NCBI RefSeq assembly: GCF_001667265.1
Contig: NZ_LZHW01000010.1
Coordinates: 1-64,000 of the forward strand
Reading direction: 5' to 3'
From: Mycobacterium sp. ACS4331
Lineage (GTDB): Bacteria > Actinomycetota > Actinomycetes > Mycobacteriales > Mycobacteriaceae
DNA length: 64,000 nt
The position numbers and the translations under genes are program-made. This document shows, piece by piece, positions 51,644 to 60,328 of this stretch. Positions within the stretch are counted from its first letter, which is position 1. The number at the start of each line of letters is the position of its first letter. Under the pieces are notes generated by a model, which saw only the letters and a program-made list of their open reading frames with translations, was not told the origin of the DNA and did no database searches.

Positions 51644-51776
51644 AGCGCCATCCCAGCGACCACTCGAGCAATCACCCAGCACGCTCCCTTGCCGCTTATC
51701 AGGTGAAGAGACTTACGCTCAATCTGAGCACAACGGTAGCCGCTCACCTGCGCCGTCACCAAATTCCCCCATGATG

Positions 51777-52049
51777 TCATGTGCCACAGCCGCGGGCGGC
51801 GAGGTCTCGGCGGAGGCGGGGTTCATCGACCTCCCAGTAACTGTGTTCCGCGCCGTCGAGCAGCACCACGGGCAGCCGGTCGCCGAACTCGGCGCGCAGT
51901 GACGCATCGCCCGCGGCCGCGGCCGCATCGACGTCGACATCGCTCAACTCGAAGCCGAGTTCGTCGGCCAGCGCCGCCAGCTGGGCGTGGACTCGGTCAC
52001 AGATCTGGCATCCGGCTCTGGTCAGCAGGCAGACCTGCGCGGGGATCAT
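51777..52049 (-). CDS. Glutaredoxin-like (DUF836) protein
   Basis: A 90-residue thioredoxin-fold protein with a CxxC motif in [17 protein letters not shown], cis-Pro in [10 protein letters not shown], and the C-terminal [14 protein letters not shown] helix, typical of the DUF836/glutaredoxin-like family. It corresponds to Rv0508. ATG at 52049. It is upstream of hemA on the same strand and divergent from the HAD-IB gene. A role in cytoplasmic thiol redox, perhaps using mycothiol, is plausible; no partner is identified. Confidence 0.88.
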   Translation of the reverse strand: MIPAQVCLLTRAGCQICDRVHAQLAALADELGFELSDVDVDAAAAAGDASLRAEFGDRLPVVLLDGAEHSYWEVDEPRLRRDLAARGCGT

Positions 52050-52132
52050 CTGCCGAATTGTGGCATTTGGATAGGGTGACGAGGCAAGTGCTGGAGCGCG
52101 GGTGCGCGGACGGTCATCCGAAAGGGGTGCGC

Positions 52133-53026
52133 GTGGCAGATCAGCCGTCGGACGGTCAGTCGCCCGCCGGGGACGACACGGCCTGGCAGGCGGGTGCGCC
52201 CAGCGCGGAGGCCGCCCTCGAGCATCTGGCCGATGAGCCCCAGCCGCCGGTCCCGGCCGACCTGACGGCCGCGGCGTTCTTCGACGTGGACAACACGATG
52301 GTGCACGGCTCCTCGCTCGTGCACTTCGCCCGCGGGCTCGCCGCCCGCAAGTACTTCACCTACCGCGACGTGCTGGGGTTCGTCTACGCCCAGGCCAAGT
52401 TCCAGCTGACGGGCCGCGAGAACAGCGATGACGTCGCCGAGGGCAAGCGCAAGGCGCTGTCGTTCATCGAGGGCCGCCCCACCACCGAACTGGTCGAACT
52501 CGGCGAGGAGATCTACGACGAGATCATCGCCGACAAGATCTGGCCCGGCACCCGGGATCTGGCCCAGATGCACCTCGATGCGGGCCAGCAGGTGTGGCTG
52601 GTCACGGCGACGCCGTTCGAGTTGGCCGACACCATCGCCCGCCGCCTGGGCCTGACCGGAGCATTGGGCACCGTCGCGGAGTCGGTCGACGGTGTCTTCA
52701 CGGGCCGTCTGGTCGGTGAGATCCTGCACGGTGCGGGCAAGGCGCACGCGGTGCGCGCCCTGGCGATTCGCGAGGGGCTCAACCTGCGCCGCTGCACCGC
52801 GTACTCCGACAGCTACAACGATGTGCCGATGCTGACGCTGGTCGGCACCGCGGTGGCGATCAACCCCGACGCCGACCTGCGGGACCTGGCACGCAAGCGG
52901 GGGTGGGAGATCCGGGACTTCCGGACCGCCCGCAAGGCCGCCCGAATCGGGGTTCCGTCGGCGTTGGCGCTGGGCGCCGCGGGTGGCGCGCTGGCCGCCA
53001 TCGCGTCGCGGCGAAACGAACGCTGA
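52133..53026 (+). CDS. HAD-IB family phosphatase (SerB-like)
   Basis: About 297 residues. HAD motif I is [15 protein letters not shown] (DxDxT), then motif [12 protein letters not shown], a Lys helix ([10 protein letters not shown]) and motif [14 protein letters not shown]. The motif spacing and C-terminal helices resemble phosphoserine-phosphatase-like HAD-IB proteins; M. tuberculosis Rv0505c is called SerB1, but many relatives act on phospholipid precursors. GTG at 52133 has an AAAGGGG ribosome site; GTG at 52076 is the alternative. The C-terminus ends in an Ala/Gly-rich hydrophobic helix ([16 protein letters not shown]) and a basic tail, suggesting membrane attachment. Confidence 0.88.
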   Translation: MADQPSDGQSPAGDDTAWQAGAPSAEAALEHLADEPQPPVPADLTAAAFFDVDNTMVHGSSLVHFARGLAARKYFTYRDVLGFVYAQAKFQLTGRENSDDVAEGKRKALSFIEGRPTTELVELGEEIYDEIIADKIWPGTRDLAQMHLDAGQQVWLVTATPFELADTIARRLGLTGALGTVAESVDGVFTGRLVGEILHGAGKAHAVRALAIREGLNLRRCTAYSDSYNDVPMLTLVGTAVAINPDADLRDLARKRGWEIRDFRTARKAARIGVPSALALGAAGGALAAIASRRNER

Positions 53027-53088
53027 GCCCGCGGTGTTATACCGTCGCTACGCACGTCGTCATTGAGCCGAAGGACACACCGCCAGTC

Positions 53089-53583
53089 ATGGTTGCTGAA
53101 GAGATCATCGGAACGCACTACCGCTACCCCGACAAGTTCGTGGTCGGCAGGGAGAAGGTGCGGGAGTACTCCACGGCTGTGCTCGACGATCACGGCGCGC
53201 ATCACGACGAGGCGGCCGCCGCCGAACTCGGCTATCCGAGCCTGGTCGCGCCACTGACGTTCATCGCGGTCGCGGGCCGCCGGGTCCAGATGGAGATGTT
53301 CAAGCGGTTCGACGTGGGCATCAACATCGCCCGGGTGATCCATCGCGACCAGAAGTTCAAGTACCACCGCCCGCTGGTGGTCGGTGACGAGATCTACTTC
53401 GACTCCTACCTCGATTCGGTGATCGAATCCCACGGCACCGTGATCGCCGAACTGCGCGCCGAGGTGACCGACGCCAACGGCGAGCCCGTGATCACCAGCG
53501 TCGTGACGATGATCGGTGAGGCCGCGCACGACTCCGAGACCGACGAGCAGGTCGCCGCGATCGCGGCTCGCCTGGGGATGTGA
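53089..53583 (+). CDS. MaoC-like (UPF0336) hydratase-fold protein
   Basis: A 164-residue hot-dog-fold protein of the mycobacterial HadA/UPF0336 group (Rv0504c-like). Features: [24 protein letters not shown], the [17 protein letters not shown] strand and [30 protein letters not shown], which in HadA-type subunits supports but does not carry the catalytic Asp-His. It may therefore need a catalytic MaoC partner to dehydrate 3-hydroxyacyl chains. ATG at 53089. A GC-rich perfect palindrome follows the stop as a terminator. The substrate chain length is unknown. Confidence 0.88.
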   Translation: MVAEEIIGTHYRYPDKFVVGREKVREYSTAVLDDHGAHHDEAAAAELGYPSLVAPLTFIAVAGRRVQMEMFKRFDVGINIARVIHRDQKFKYHRPLVVGDEIYFDSYLDSVIESHGTVIAELRAEVTDANGEPVITSVVTMIGEAAHDSETDEQVAAIAARLGM

Positions 53584-53587
53584 CGCC

Positions 53588-53607
53588 CCCGGGGCGCGCG
53601 CCCCGGG
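53588..53607. terminator. Perfect 20-bp GC palindrome, bidirectional terminator candidate
   Basis: CCCGGGGCGCGCGCCCCGGG is fully self-complementary (10-bp arms) and lies 5 bp after the MaoC-like stop and 14 bp before the convergent acyltransferase stop. The position between convergent genes fits a terminator of the GC-hairpin, U-tract-less type seen in actinobacteria. Confidence 0.65.
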
Positions 53608-53621
53608 CAGCAGATCAGGCC

Positions 53622-54689
53622 TCAGCCGAAGAACATGTTCCGGCGGTTGGCGAGCAGCCGGTACAGCGTGTGCTGAATGGTCTCGCGGACGTGGTCGGTG
53701 AGTTCGAAAGTGACCATCGGGTCCTCAGCCGCGCTCTCGTCGTACTCGGAGGTTGAGATCGGCGCACCGAACTCGATGTGCCATTTCGACGGCAGCGGCA
53801 CCATCCCCACCGGGCCCGCGAGCGGGAACAGCGGAGTGACCGGGAAATACGGCAGGCCCAGCAGGCGTGCCAACAGCTTGACGTCGGCGATCATCGGATA
53901 GATCTCCTCGGACCCGACGATCGAGCACGGGATGATGGGCGCCCTGGTCCGCAGTGCGGCCGCGACGAACCCGCCGCGGCCGAACCGCTGCAGCTTGTAG
54001 CGGTCCTTGAACTGCTTGCCGAGGCCCTTGTAGCCCTCGGGAAACACCGCGGTGAGCTCACCGCCCTCAAGCAGCCGGTGCGCGTCGGCCGTACAGGCCA
54101 TCGTGTGGCCGGCCTTGCGCGCGGCGTGTCCGAGCACCGGCATGTCGAAGACCAGATCGGCGGCCAGCAGGCGCAGATCGCGCTGTGTCGGATGGTGGTC
54201 GTGCACACCCACCGACAGCATCAGGCCGTCGAACGGCAGCACGCCGGCGTGGTTGGCCACCACAAGCCCGGCGCCGTCGACCGGCAGGTTCTCCACACCG
54301 CTGACCTCGACCCGGAACCACGACTTGAACAGCACCCGCAGCAAAGGCAGGAACATGGCCTCGTTGAGGTGTTTGTCGAAGCCGAAATCGTCGACGACGT
54401 AGTCCCCGGTCAGCCGCCTTCGGACAAACTCAGCAACCGAGGAGATCTTGACCGCGAGGTCGTTGGGCTCGGCCGCTCCGCCGTCGGGGCCTGCCGCGGA
54501 AGCTCGATGCTCATCGATCTCACGCACCACCGCGGCGAGCTGCTCCGCAGTCGCCCTGGTGTCCGGATCGGACAGCAGCGACGGATGTCGCCGCGCCGCG
54601 TCAGCGCGCTGGCCAGCTCTCCGGGATGACGCTGCACGGCTCGAATTGCCATGCAGCGGAATGACTTTTGCTCGCCCGTCACCCGCCAC
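53622..54689 (-). CDS. Lysophospholipid acyltransferase (PlsC/LPLAT) family protein
   Basis: A 355-residue acyltransferase. The acceptor motif is GLVVANHAGVLPFDG (His ... Asp) and the glycerol-3-phosphate-binding motif ELTAVFPEGYKGLGKQF (FPEG). An N-terminal ~90-residue region has Ala/Arg-rich low complexity. GTG at 54689 is chosen: a GGGGAGAGG ribosome site sits 9 bp upstream; TTG at 54695 is the alternative. It corresponds to Rv0502 by order. It probably esterifies a lysophospholipid or related lipid at the membrane. It follows the epimerase-like gene by 37 bp, likely in one operon. Confidence 0.9.
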   Translation of the reverse strand: MAGDGRAKVIPLHGNSSRAASSRRAGQRADAARRHPSLLSDPDTRATAEQLAAVVREIDEHRASAAGPDGGAAEPNDLAVKISSVAEFVRRRLTGDYVVDDFGFDKHLNEAMFLPLLRVLFKSWFRVEVSGVENLPVDGAGLVVANHAGVLPFDGLMLSVGVHDHHPTQRDLRLLAADLVFDMPVLGHAARKAGHTMACTADAHRLLEGGELTAVFPEGYKGLGKQFKDRYKLQRFGRGGFVAAALRTRAPIIPCSIVGSEEIYPMIADVKLLARLLGLPYFPVTPLFPLAGPVGMVPLPSKWHIEFGAPISTSEYDESAAEDPMVTFELTDHVRETIQHTLYRLLANRRNMFFG

Positions 54690-54726
54690 GCTCAATGACC
54701 TCTCCCCCGACGAAAGTTCTGCATGT

Positions 54727-55797
54727 CTAGCTCCCCCACCGCTGCGCCACGGCCACAGCACGTGTCTCCACCGAGCGTACCCACTGCGGATCGATGATCG
54801 GAGTCAAACCCCGACCGCGTACGTAATCGTCGAACGCCTCGAGCGTCGTCCACTTCGGGTGGTACCCCAACTCGGTGCGCATCCGGGTGGTGTCCATCAC
54901 CCGGCCGTAGGACATGTAGCGAAGGTGTTCGCGGTTGAGCTCGGTGGCACCGGTGGCCCGGCGCAGCGAATCCACCACACGCACCCCGGTGGCGGGCAGT
55001 GGCAAAGCCAGCCGGCCCGAGCGCCGGATCGCCTGCGACATCATGATCACGCCGCTGGCCCCGATGTTGAAGGTGCCCGCCCGGCCCGCCGTGGTCGCAT
55101 GCTCGAGGGCGCCGAGCGCATCCTGCTCATGCAGAAGCTGAAGGCGCGCATCGCGACCGATCGTGGTGGGCACCACCGGACCGGCGAGGTAGCGCGACAA
55201 CTGGGTGTCCATGGCGGGTCCGATCATGTTGGCCAGGCGCAGGATGGTCACGCTGATGTCGGGCCGTCGCCGTCCCAGACCCCGTGCATAGCCCTCGATG
55301 TCGAGGCTGTCGCGCGCGAAACCCTCGCCGAGTGGACGCAGGCTGGTGCTGTCCTCGGTGAACATCACCGGGTCGAACGCGCTGGACCCGTAGACCTCGG
55401 AGGTGGACTTGAGCACCACCCGCCGAACCGTGGGAGCCTTCTGGCAGGCCGCGAACAACTGCATCGCGCCCATCACGTTCAATTCCTTGAGCGTGGCCCG
55501 ACCACCGCTGCGAGGGGCATAGGAAGCCGCCGCAGCGTGCACCACGGTGTCCACATCGCCGTTGCGAATCACCTTGGCGATGAAGGGGTTTCGAATGTCG
55601 GCCCGAACGAATTCGGCGCGGCCCATCCGGCGCTGCAGGTCCTTGCTCGGGGTCACCGCGTCCACCGCGATGACCTTCTCGATCGAGGAGTTGGCCGCCA
55701 GCCGCGCGGTCAGGTAGCCGCCGAGGAATCGGCACGCTCCGGTGACCAGAACAACTTTGGGCGGTGCAGGGGTGTCCTTGGGGTCGCCCGATTCCAT
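54727..55797 (-). CDS. Extended SDR, UDP-glucose-epimerase-like, altered catalytic residues
   Basis: A 356-residue NAD(P)-binding extended SDR (Rv0501, annotated galE2). The dinucleotide motif is VLVTGACRFLGGYLTARL (T19-G27), with FVRADIRNPFIAKVI and the central ALKSTSEVYGSSAF strand. In true epimerases the catalytic YxxxK follows; here the aligned position reads FARDS (F160-S164), so both Tyr and Lys are missing. The C-terminal region (RRRPDISVTILRLANMIG) matches a mycobacterial subgroup. It may bind a nucleotide or sugar without epimerising, or be a lipid/sterol-related dehydrogenase relative. ATG at 55797. Confidence 0.88.
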   Translation of the reverse strand: MESGDPKDTPAPPKVVLVTGACRFLGGYLTARLAANSSIEKVIAVDAVTPSKDLQRRMGRAEFVRADIRNPFIAKVIRNGDVDTVVHAAAASYAPRSGGRATLKELNVMGAMQLFAACQKAPTVRRVVLKSTSEVYGSSAFDPVMFTEDSTSLRPLGEGFARDSLDIEGYARGLGRRRPDISVTILRLANMIGPAMDTQLSRYLAGPVVPTTIGRDARLQLLHEQDALGALEHATTAGRAGTFNIGASGVIMMSQAIRRSGRLALPLPATGVRVVDSLRRATGATELNREHLRYMSYGRVMDTTRMRTELGYHPKWTTLEAFDDYVRGRGLTPIIDPQWVRSVETRAVAVAQRWGS

Positions 55798-55893
55798 TTG
55801 GACAGGCTACCGGTCAGGCGGCGCCTGGGCATGCCCGACGACCCTGCCGAGGGCAGGTCGCCAGCGCTTCCCCAGGACGCGCCCAGTCTCGGA

Positions 55894-55995
55894 TTACTTA
55901 CCGAGTTTTCTGCGCTGCACCCGGGTCCGACGCAACAGCTTGCGATGCTTCTTCTTCGACATACGCTTGCGCCGCTTCTTGATGACTGAACCCAT
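55894..55995 (-). CDS. Small basic ribosomal protein bS22
   Basis: A 33-residue, strongly basic protein ([20 protein letters not shown] core, then [12 protein letters not shown]) of the AURKAIP1/COX24-domain type. In mycobacteria this product is the small-subunit ribosomal protein bS22 found in ribosome structures, and it matches Rv0500B in position. ATG at 55995 is preceded by a CGGAG ribosome site. It lies in the 355-bp gap between the epimerase-like and excisionase-type genes, with ~100-157 bp of empty sequence on each side. It binds near the decoding/16S region of the 30S subunit. Confidence 0.9.
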
Positions 55996-56152
55996 GAACT
56001 CCGCTGCCTACCTAAGGGATGCGCCGCACTCGAGGGGCGCGCCGACACGACTTAACCCGGCCACCTTACCGAAGGCAGGCCCCCAAACCGAAATGGGGGC
56101 TGCCGCGACGGTCGAGGCTGGCCGGGCCCAGCCAGTACCGGCGTGCGCCGAT

Positions 56153-56392
56153 CTAGCCGGCGTCGAAGTACGAGGTCTCCAGCAGGTCGTGCACGGCCTT
56201 GGCGTGCACACGGAACGACCGGCCCACGCGAACGGCAGGAAGTTCACCGTTGTGCACGAGCCGGTACACCGTCATCTTGCTGACCCGCATGAGGCTGGCG
56301 ACCTCGGCGACAGTGAGGAACTGGGTCCTGGCGGCCGGTTGGCCGTCCGCAGATCCAGAGTCCCGCTTTCCACCGGCCGATGGCCCGTTCAT
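56153..56392 (-). CDS. Excisionase/MerR-type HTH DNA-binding protein
   Basis: A 79-residue protein with a winged-helix excisionase fold: FLTVAEVASLMRVSKMTVYRLVHNGELPAVRVGRSFRVH. The N-terminal ~20 residues are Gly/Ser/Ala-rich and likely disordered. ATG at 56392 (or 56401). It corresponds to Rv0500A, located between proC and bS22. Despite the family name, no prophage genes are near. It is likely a chromosomal regulator, with target unknown. The 159 bp upstream to proC shows no other feature. Confidence 0.88.
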   Translation of the reverse strand: MNGPSAGGKRDSGSADGQPAARTQFLTVAEVASLMRVSKMTVYRLVHNGELPAVRVGRSFRVHAKAVHDLLETSYFDAG

Positions 56393-56551
56393 AGACGTCA
56401 TCGCAACCCAATCAATCAGGCACGGCCAGTCCCAGCGGCTTCCCCTCCGCTGGCACGAACGCGTGCATACAACGAGGAGAATAGCGGGGCAGATGGGGTT
56501 GCTGCGACGGGTGTGGGGTAATCCGTCGAAAATTCGCGGAACCCGTTTGAA

Positions 56552-57427
56552 TTACTCTGATGTGATTCCGAGCTGCTCAGAGCGGATTTTCGCCGCGGTC
56601 ACGGCGTTGTCCACCGCTGCCCGCAAACCACCGCGCTCCAACTCGCGCAGCCCGGCCGCGGTGGTGCCGCCCGGGGACGTCACAGTCGCCCGGAGCTGCG
56701 CCGCTGTGGTGTCCACACCGGTGCCCGATCGGCGCCCGGAATCGGCCCCCGAACCCTGGTCCATGCCCTCCAGCAACATCGCGGCCGAACCCGCCATGGT
56801 CTGCACCACCAGATCCGTCGCGACGGGCCGCGACAGCCCCGAGGCGACGGCCGCATCCACCAGCGCCTCGACCATCAGGAAGAAATACGCCGGGCCCGAC
56901 CCCGACACCGCGGTCACCGCGTCCAGCTGGCTCTCCACCACCGTGATCACCCCGCCGACGCAGCCGAACACGTCGGAGACGGCCTGGAGCTGTTCGGCCG
57001 TGGCGAACCTGCCCGGCGCCAGCGCGCTGATTCCGGCACCCACCAGAGCGGGCGCGTTGGGCATCACCCTGATGACGGGGGCCCCGGCCGGCAGCTTGGA
57101 CTCGAAGAACGACGTCGGCACCCCGGCGGCCACACTGACGAAGACCTGCTCGGCACTGTCGGCCTCGGCCTTGGCGGCGGCCTCGGCGATGTCGCCGATG
57201 ACCAGTTCGACGTCGGCGGGCTTGACCGCGACGAGGACGAAGTTGGCGTGCTCGGCGGCGTCGGCGACCGAAGCCACCTGCACCGAGTACTTCTCCGACA
57301 GCTGCTTGGCCCTCTCCGGTGACTTCTCGGAGACGACGAGGTCCTTCACCTGCCGACCGGACCGCAGGAGGCCCGCCAACAGAGCCTCACCCATACTTCC
57401 GCCGCCGATGATCGCGATTCTGGCCAT
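56552..57427 (-). CDS. proC: Pyrroline-5-carboxylate reductase (ProC)
   Basis: A 291-residue NAD(P)H-dependent reductase, the last step of proline synthesis. The dinucleotide-binding motif is ARIAIIGGGSMGEALLAGL at the N-terminus, followed by VLVAVKPADVELVI, the ProC signature VSGSGPAYFFLMVEALVDAAVASGLSRPVA, and QLRATVTSPGGTTAAGLRELERGGLRAAV near the end, which carries the substrate-proline loop. ATG at 57427; the upstream frame lies in a GC-rich gap. It stands 98 bp downstream of the thioesterase gene on the same strand. Confidence 0.96.
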   Translation of the reverse strand: MARIAIIGGGSMGEALLAGLLRSGRQVKDLVVSEKSPERAKQLSEKYSVQVASVADAAEHANFVLVAVKPADVELVIGDIAEAAAKAEADSAEQVFVSVAAGVPTSFFESKLPAGAPVIRVMPNAPALVGAGISALAPGRFATAEQLQAVSDVFGCVGGVITVVESQLDAVTAVSGSGPAYFFLMVEALVDAAVASGLSRPVATDLVVQTMAGSAAMLLEGMDQGSGADSGRRSGTGVDTTAAQLRATVTSPGGTTAAGLRELERGGLRAAVDNAVTAAKIRSEQLGITSE

Positions 57428-57492
57428 GACGAGAGACCCTAGCGCCCGGGTTGCGGGGCGGTGCCTCTGCACGGCCCTGTGACGATCGTGGC

Positions 57493-57513
57493 GGGCCGAA
57501 CCGGGTCCGGCCC
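57493..57513 (-). terminator. GC-rich hairpin between thioesterase and proC
   Basis: GGGCCG (57493-57498) and CGGCCC (57508-57513) form a 6-bp stem with a 9-base loop in the gap downstream of the thioesterase gene. There is no T-tract. It could terminate the upstream transcript or fold in the proC leader. Confidence 0.35.
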
Positions 57514-57525
57514 ACCCAACGGGGG

Positions 57526-58359
57526 CTACGGCGCGGGAACGAGCGCCAGCTGGCGGGTCTGGACGACGATGCGGCCCGTGCTGTCGACGACCACATGGTC
57601 CTCGTCGAACCAATCCTGGCCGATCTGCATGGTGGAGGCGACGATGCGCAGCCAACCCGGCGCGGGTACGCCGCGCAGATAGGCGGTGAGCTGCACCGTG
57701 GGTGCCCAGCCGGTCCGGCCGACCGCGAACGTCACCGGCATGGAGATGTCACCGCACATCAGCGCGAACAGCACGTCGAGCTCGTCGTGACGCGGGCGCA
57801 CCCAGATGCGCGTCTTCGGGGACTGCCCGGCGGCGACCGTGCGCAGCCCGGACATGTCGGGCCGGATGTCGCAGCCCGCGGCGAGGTGATTGATCTCGGC
57901 GAGCGGGTGACCCGGTTCGATCGGGCCGATCTCCGGCGGGGGTTCGACGGGCATGTCCGCGTGTGCGGTGTCGACCGCCAGCAGCGGTGGTGCGTCGTGC
58001 TCGGGATGGGCCAGGGTGACCGTGGCGCGCACGGCCACGCGGTCGCCCTGCGTCAACTCGACGTCGACCAGGCTCACCCGGCGACCGCGTTTGCGGACCG
58101 CGGTGACCAGCCGCACAGGGCCCGGGTCGGGTGCGGTCAGGAAGCCTGCCGACACCGCGACAGGCTGCTCGGGTCCGTCGCCGCCCATGGCGAGCCGCGC
58201 GGCCTTCGCACACAACGCCAGCATCACGCCGCCGTGCACCTTGGGCCCGATCGTCCAGTGCAGGTTCAGTTCTCCGACGAACACCGGGTCACCGGAGAAA
58301 GATCCGTCCGCCACCCGGTGCAGCGCCATCGCCCGGGTGAAACTCGCCGATTCGGTCAT
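57526..58359 (-). CDS. Thioesterase-family double hot-dog protein
   Basis: A 277-residue protein with two hot-dog repeats: an N-terminal VGELNLHWTIGPKVHGGVMLALCAKAA and a C-terminal FAVGRTGWAPTVQLTAYLRG, the pattern of acyl-CoA thioesterase-like TesB/DUF3298-type proteins. It corresponds to Rv0499 by order. Catalytic residues are not confidently assigned. GTG/ATG start at 58359 overlaps the upstream isomerase stop by ATGA. It probably hydrolyses a CoA thioester; the chain is unknown. Confidence 0.82.
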   Translation of the reverse strand: MTESASFTRAMALHRVADGSFSGDPVFVGELNLHWTIGPKVHGGVMLALCAKAARLAMGGDGPEQPVAVSAGFLTAPDPGPVRLVTAVRKRGRRVSLVDVELTQGDRVAVRATVTLAHPEHDAPPLLAVDTAHADMPVEPPPEIGPIEPGHPLAEINHLAAGCDIRPDMSGLRTVAAGQSPKTRIWVRPRHDELDVLFALMCGDISMPVTFAVGRTGWAPTVQLTAYLRGVPAPGWLRIVASTMQIGQDWFDEDHVVVDSTGRIVVQTRQLALVPAP

Positions 58360-59201
58360 CGCAGCAGATGGGCCCGGGCGAACTGCAGCGACTCGGTCAG
58401 CAGCTCCTCACGCTCGGCCTCCGAACGCGCGCCCGAGGTCGTGACCTCGAGAACCACATGGCCGCTGAAGTCGCTGCCGGCGAGCATCTGACACACCTCC
58501 ACGGTGGGCTGGGTGCCCCGCCCCGGCACCAGGTGTTCGTCGGCCGAGGCGCCGTTTCCGTCGCACAGGTGCAGATGCACCAGTCCGTCGCCCATCCGCT
58601 GCGCCATCTCCATCGCGTCGGTGCCCGCGGTGGCGGTGTGGGACAGGTCGAGCGTGTAGTGGGCGTGACCGCCCTCCAGCGGGTCATAGGACGGCGCGAA
58701 CGCCGATATCCCCACACCGGGCCCGCCGCCGCGCCTGCGCATCCGCTCGATCGACGTCTGCCCGACGCCGAAGAACCGGTCGGCGCGGAACGGGAACATG
58801 TTCTCCACGGCGACCATGACGTCGCTGCCCGCCTCCAGTTCGGCGACCTGCTCGCTGAAGCCCTCGGCGTAACGCCGCTGCCACCGGAACGGTGGATGCA
58901 CGACCACCGTCTGCGCACCCAACTGCTCGGCGGCCCGCACGCTGCGCTCGAGCTTGGCGATCGGGTTGGCGCCCCACACACGCTGCGAGATCAACAGGCA
59001 CGGGGCGTGCACCGAGAGCACCGGGACCTCATACCGCCGCGAAAGCTCCTCGATGGCGTCGATGTCCTGGCTGACCGTCTCGGCCCACACCATGAGTTCG
59101 ACTCCGTCGTAGCCGAGCTTCGCGGCGTACTCGAACGCAGCCTCGGTGCGCAGCGGGTACACCGAGGCTGTCGACAGGCCGACCTTGATGGCGGGGCGCA
59201 C
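58356..59201 (-). CDS. Sugar-phosphate isomerase/epimerase-like TIM-barrel protein
   Basis: A 281-residue protein of the AP-endonuclease-2/xylose-isomerase-like TIM-barrel superfamily (Rv0498-like). Barrel metal-ligand candidates are E in YDGVELMVWAE, H in VLSVHAPCL, H in TVVVHPPFRWQ, E in VAVENMFPF, D/H in YTLDLSHTA, and H in GLVHLHLCDG, ending with E in VVLEVTTSG. GTG at 59201 gives the usual N-terminus. The downstream overlap couples it to the thioesterase. Its substrate is unknown; many relatives isomerise sugars. Confidence 0.87.
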   Translation of the reverse strand: MRPAIKVGLSTASVYPLRTEAAFEYAAKLGYDGVELMVWAETVSQDIDAIEELSRRYEVPVLSVHAPCLLISQRVWGANPIAKLERSVRAAEQLGAQTVVVHPPFRWQRRYAEGFSEQVAELEAGSDVMVAVENMFPFRADRFFGVGQTSIERMRRRGGGPGVGISAFAPSYDPLEGGHAHYTLDLSHTATAGTDAMEMAQRMGDGLVHLHLCDGNGASADEHLVPGRGTQPTVEVCQMLAGSDFSGHVVLEVTTSGARSEAEREELLTESLQFARAHLLR

Positions 59202-59215
59202 GAAAGCCAGGGTGC

Positions 59216-60328
59216 CTAGTTCGCCTGCAGCAGCGCGAGCGGTCCGAAGGTGACGAGTGCACCCACGGCGACGGCGGTCAGCGTGCTGCCGATGTCCTCG
59301 GTCTTGCGCACGATCCGGACACCCACGACCAGGCCCAGGATGATCAGCACCCCGAGCGCGAGTGCGACCAGGCTGTTCCACTTCCAGAGCTGATCGAAGG
59401 CGATGAACAGGCCGGCGCCGAAGGCGACCGCGACGATCGACTGCAGCGCGATGGAGGCGCCGTGCATCACGAGCTGACGGCGCGTCATGGGCTCGTCGAG
59501 GTCACCCTCGATGTCCTCGTCGTCCTCGTCGACGCCGTCGAGTTCGGCCACGTCATCGAGTTCGGCCAAGCCGTCGAGTTCGGCCGCCACATCGTCGTCG
59601 TCGAGCGCGCTCGACCGGCGGCGCGCCAGGTCGTCGGCGACGGTCTCGCCGCCGAACAGCGTGGTGTCGTCGGCGTCGGCGAACGACGGGTCGCCGATCC
59701 CGAGTTCGTCGGGGATCAGATTGACGTCGGCCAACCCGGTGTCGGCGGTGAGGTCGAGTTCGGTCTCGGAGTCCTCGAGATCGATCGGGTCGGGACTCAT
59801 GGTCTCGGCCGGCGCACCCTCGTCGCGCCGACGGCCGTCGAGCGGCCCCGCCTCAACCCTGCGCACCGGACGCGGGTAGTGGCTGCGTTCGGGGGTCGCC
59901 GGGCGGCCCCGGCGCGGCAGGGGGTCTTCCGAGCGTTCCGGCGGTGTCCTGCGCTCCCGAACGGGCTCGTCGGCGACGGGCCGCGCCGGGGGTGCGCCGT
60001 TCCGGCCGCGCGCGGGCGCGGGCTCCGGCCGCGGAGCGACGCGTGGGGCAGCCTCGGCCGCCGCCTCCTGCGGCTCAGGACCGGGAGCCTCCTCGGCGTC
60101 GGCCGCATCGTCCTGCTCCTCCTCGGCATCGCGGACGACGGGGATCTCGCCGGTCCGGATGATCGGGATCTCGCCGGTCAGTTCGGCGACCGTCACGGCG
60201 TCACTGTTGCCGCGGCGGCGCCGGCGGCGGCCACCGACGGGCGGTGCGCCGATCGTGCCGTTCTTGGCCAGCAGTTCGGCCACCGAGATCGGGCGCGTGC
60301 CGTTGGCGCCGTTCTCTGGTCCAGTCAT
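59216..60328 (-). CDS. Conserved mycobacterial membrane protein (Rv0497-like)
   Basis: A 370-residue protein whose first ~265 residues are low-complexity and likely cytoplasmic, followed by three hydrophobic helices (IALQSIVAVAFGAGLFIAF, LVALALGVLIILGLVVGVRIV, AVAVGALVTFGPLALL). The N-terminus has repeats: VAELL/VAELT (residues 16-20, 47-51), a RRRRRRG cluster (34-40) and tandem TGEIPIIR/TGEIPVVR (51-66). Long acidic/Arg stretches and Asp-Glu-rich DVAELDGVDEDDED precede the membrane part. ATG overlaps the Ppx stop (ATGA), so it is coupled to Ppx. Repeated short motifs suggest docking sites. Confidence 0.85.
   Translation of the reverse strand: MTGPENGANGTRPISVAELLAKNGTIGAPPVGGRRRRRRGNSDAVTVAELTGEIPIIRTGEIPVVRDAEEEQDDAADAEEAPGPEPQEAAAEAAPRVAPRPEPAPARGRNGAPPARPVADEPVRERRTPPERSEDPLPRRGRPATPERSHYPRPVRRVEAGPLDGRRRDEGAPAETMSPDPIDLEDSETELDLTADTGLADVNLIPDELGIGDPSFADADDTTLFGGETVADDLARRRSSALDDDDVAAELDGLAELDDVAELDGVDEDDEDIEGDLDEPMTRRQLVMHGASIALQSIVAVAFGAGLFIAFDQLWKWNSLVALALGVLIILGLVVGVRIVRKTEDIGSTLTAVAVGALVTFGPLALLQAN

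Noticed and set aside
51644..51776. Riboswitch or haem-responsive leader upstream of hemA
   Set aside because: The 133-bp gap shows no recognisable conserved RNA structure; only ordinary promoter-like sequence could be argued.
56153..56392. Excisionase-like gene as evidence of a prophage
   Set aside because: No integrase, att-like repeats or phage genes nearby, and the locus is conserved core in mycobacteria.
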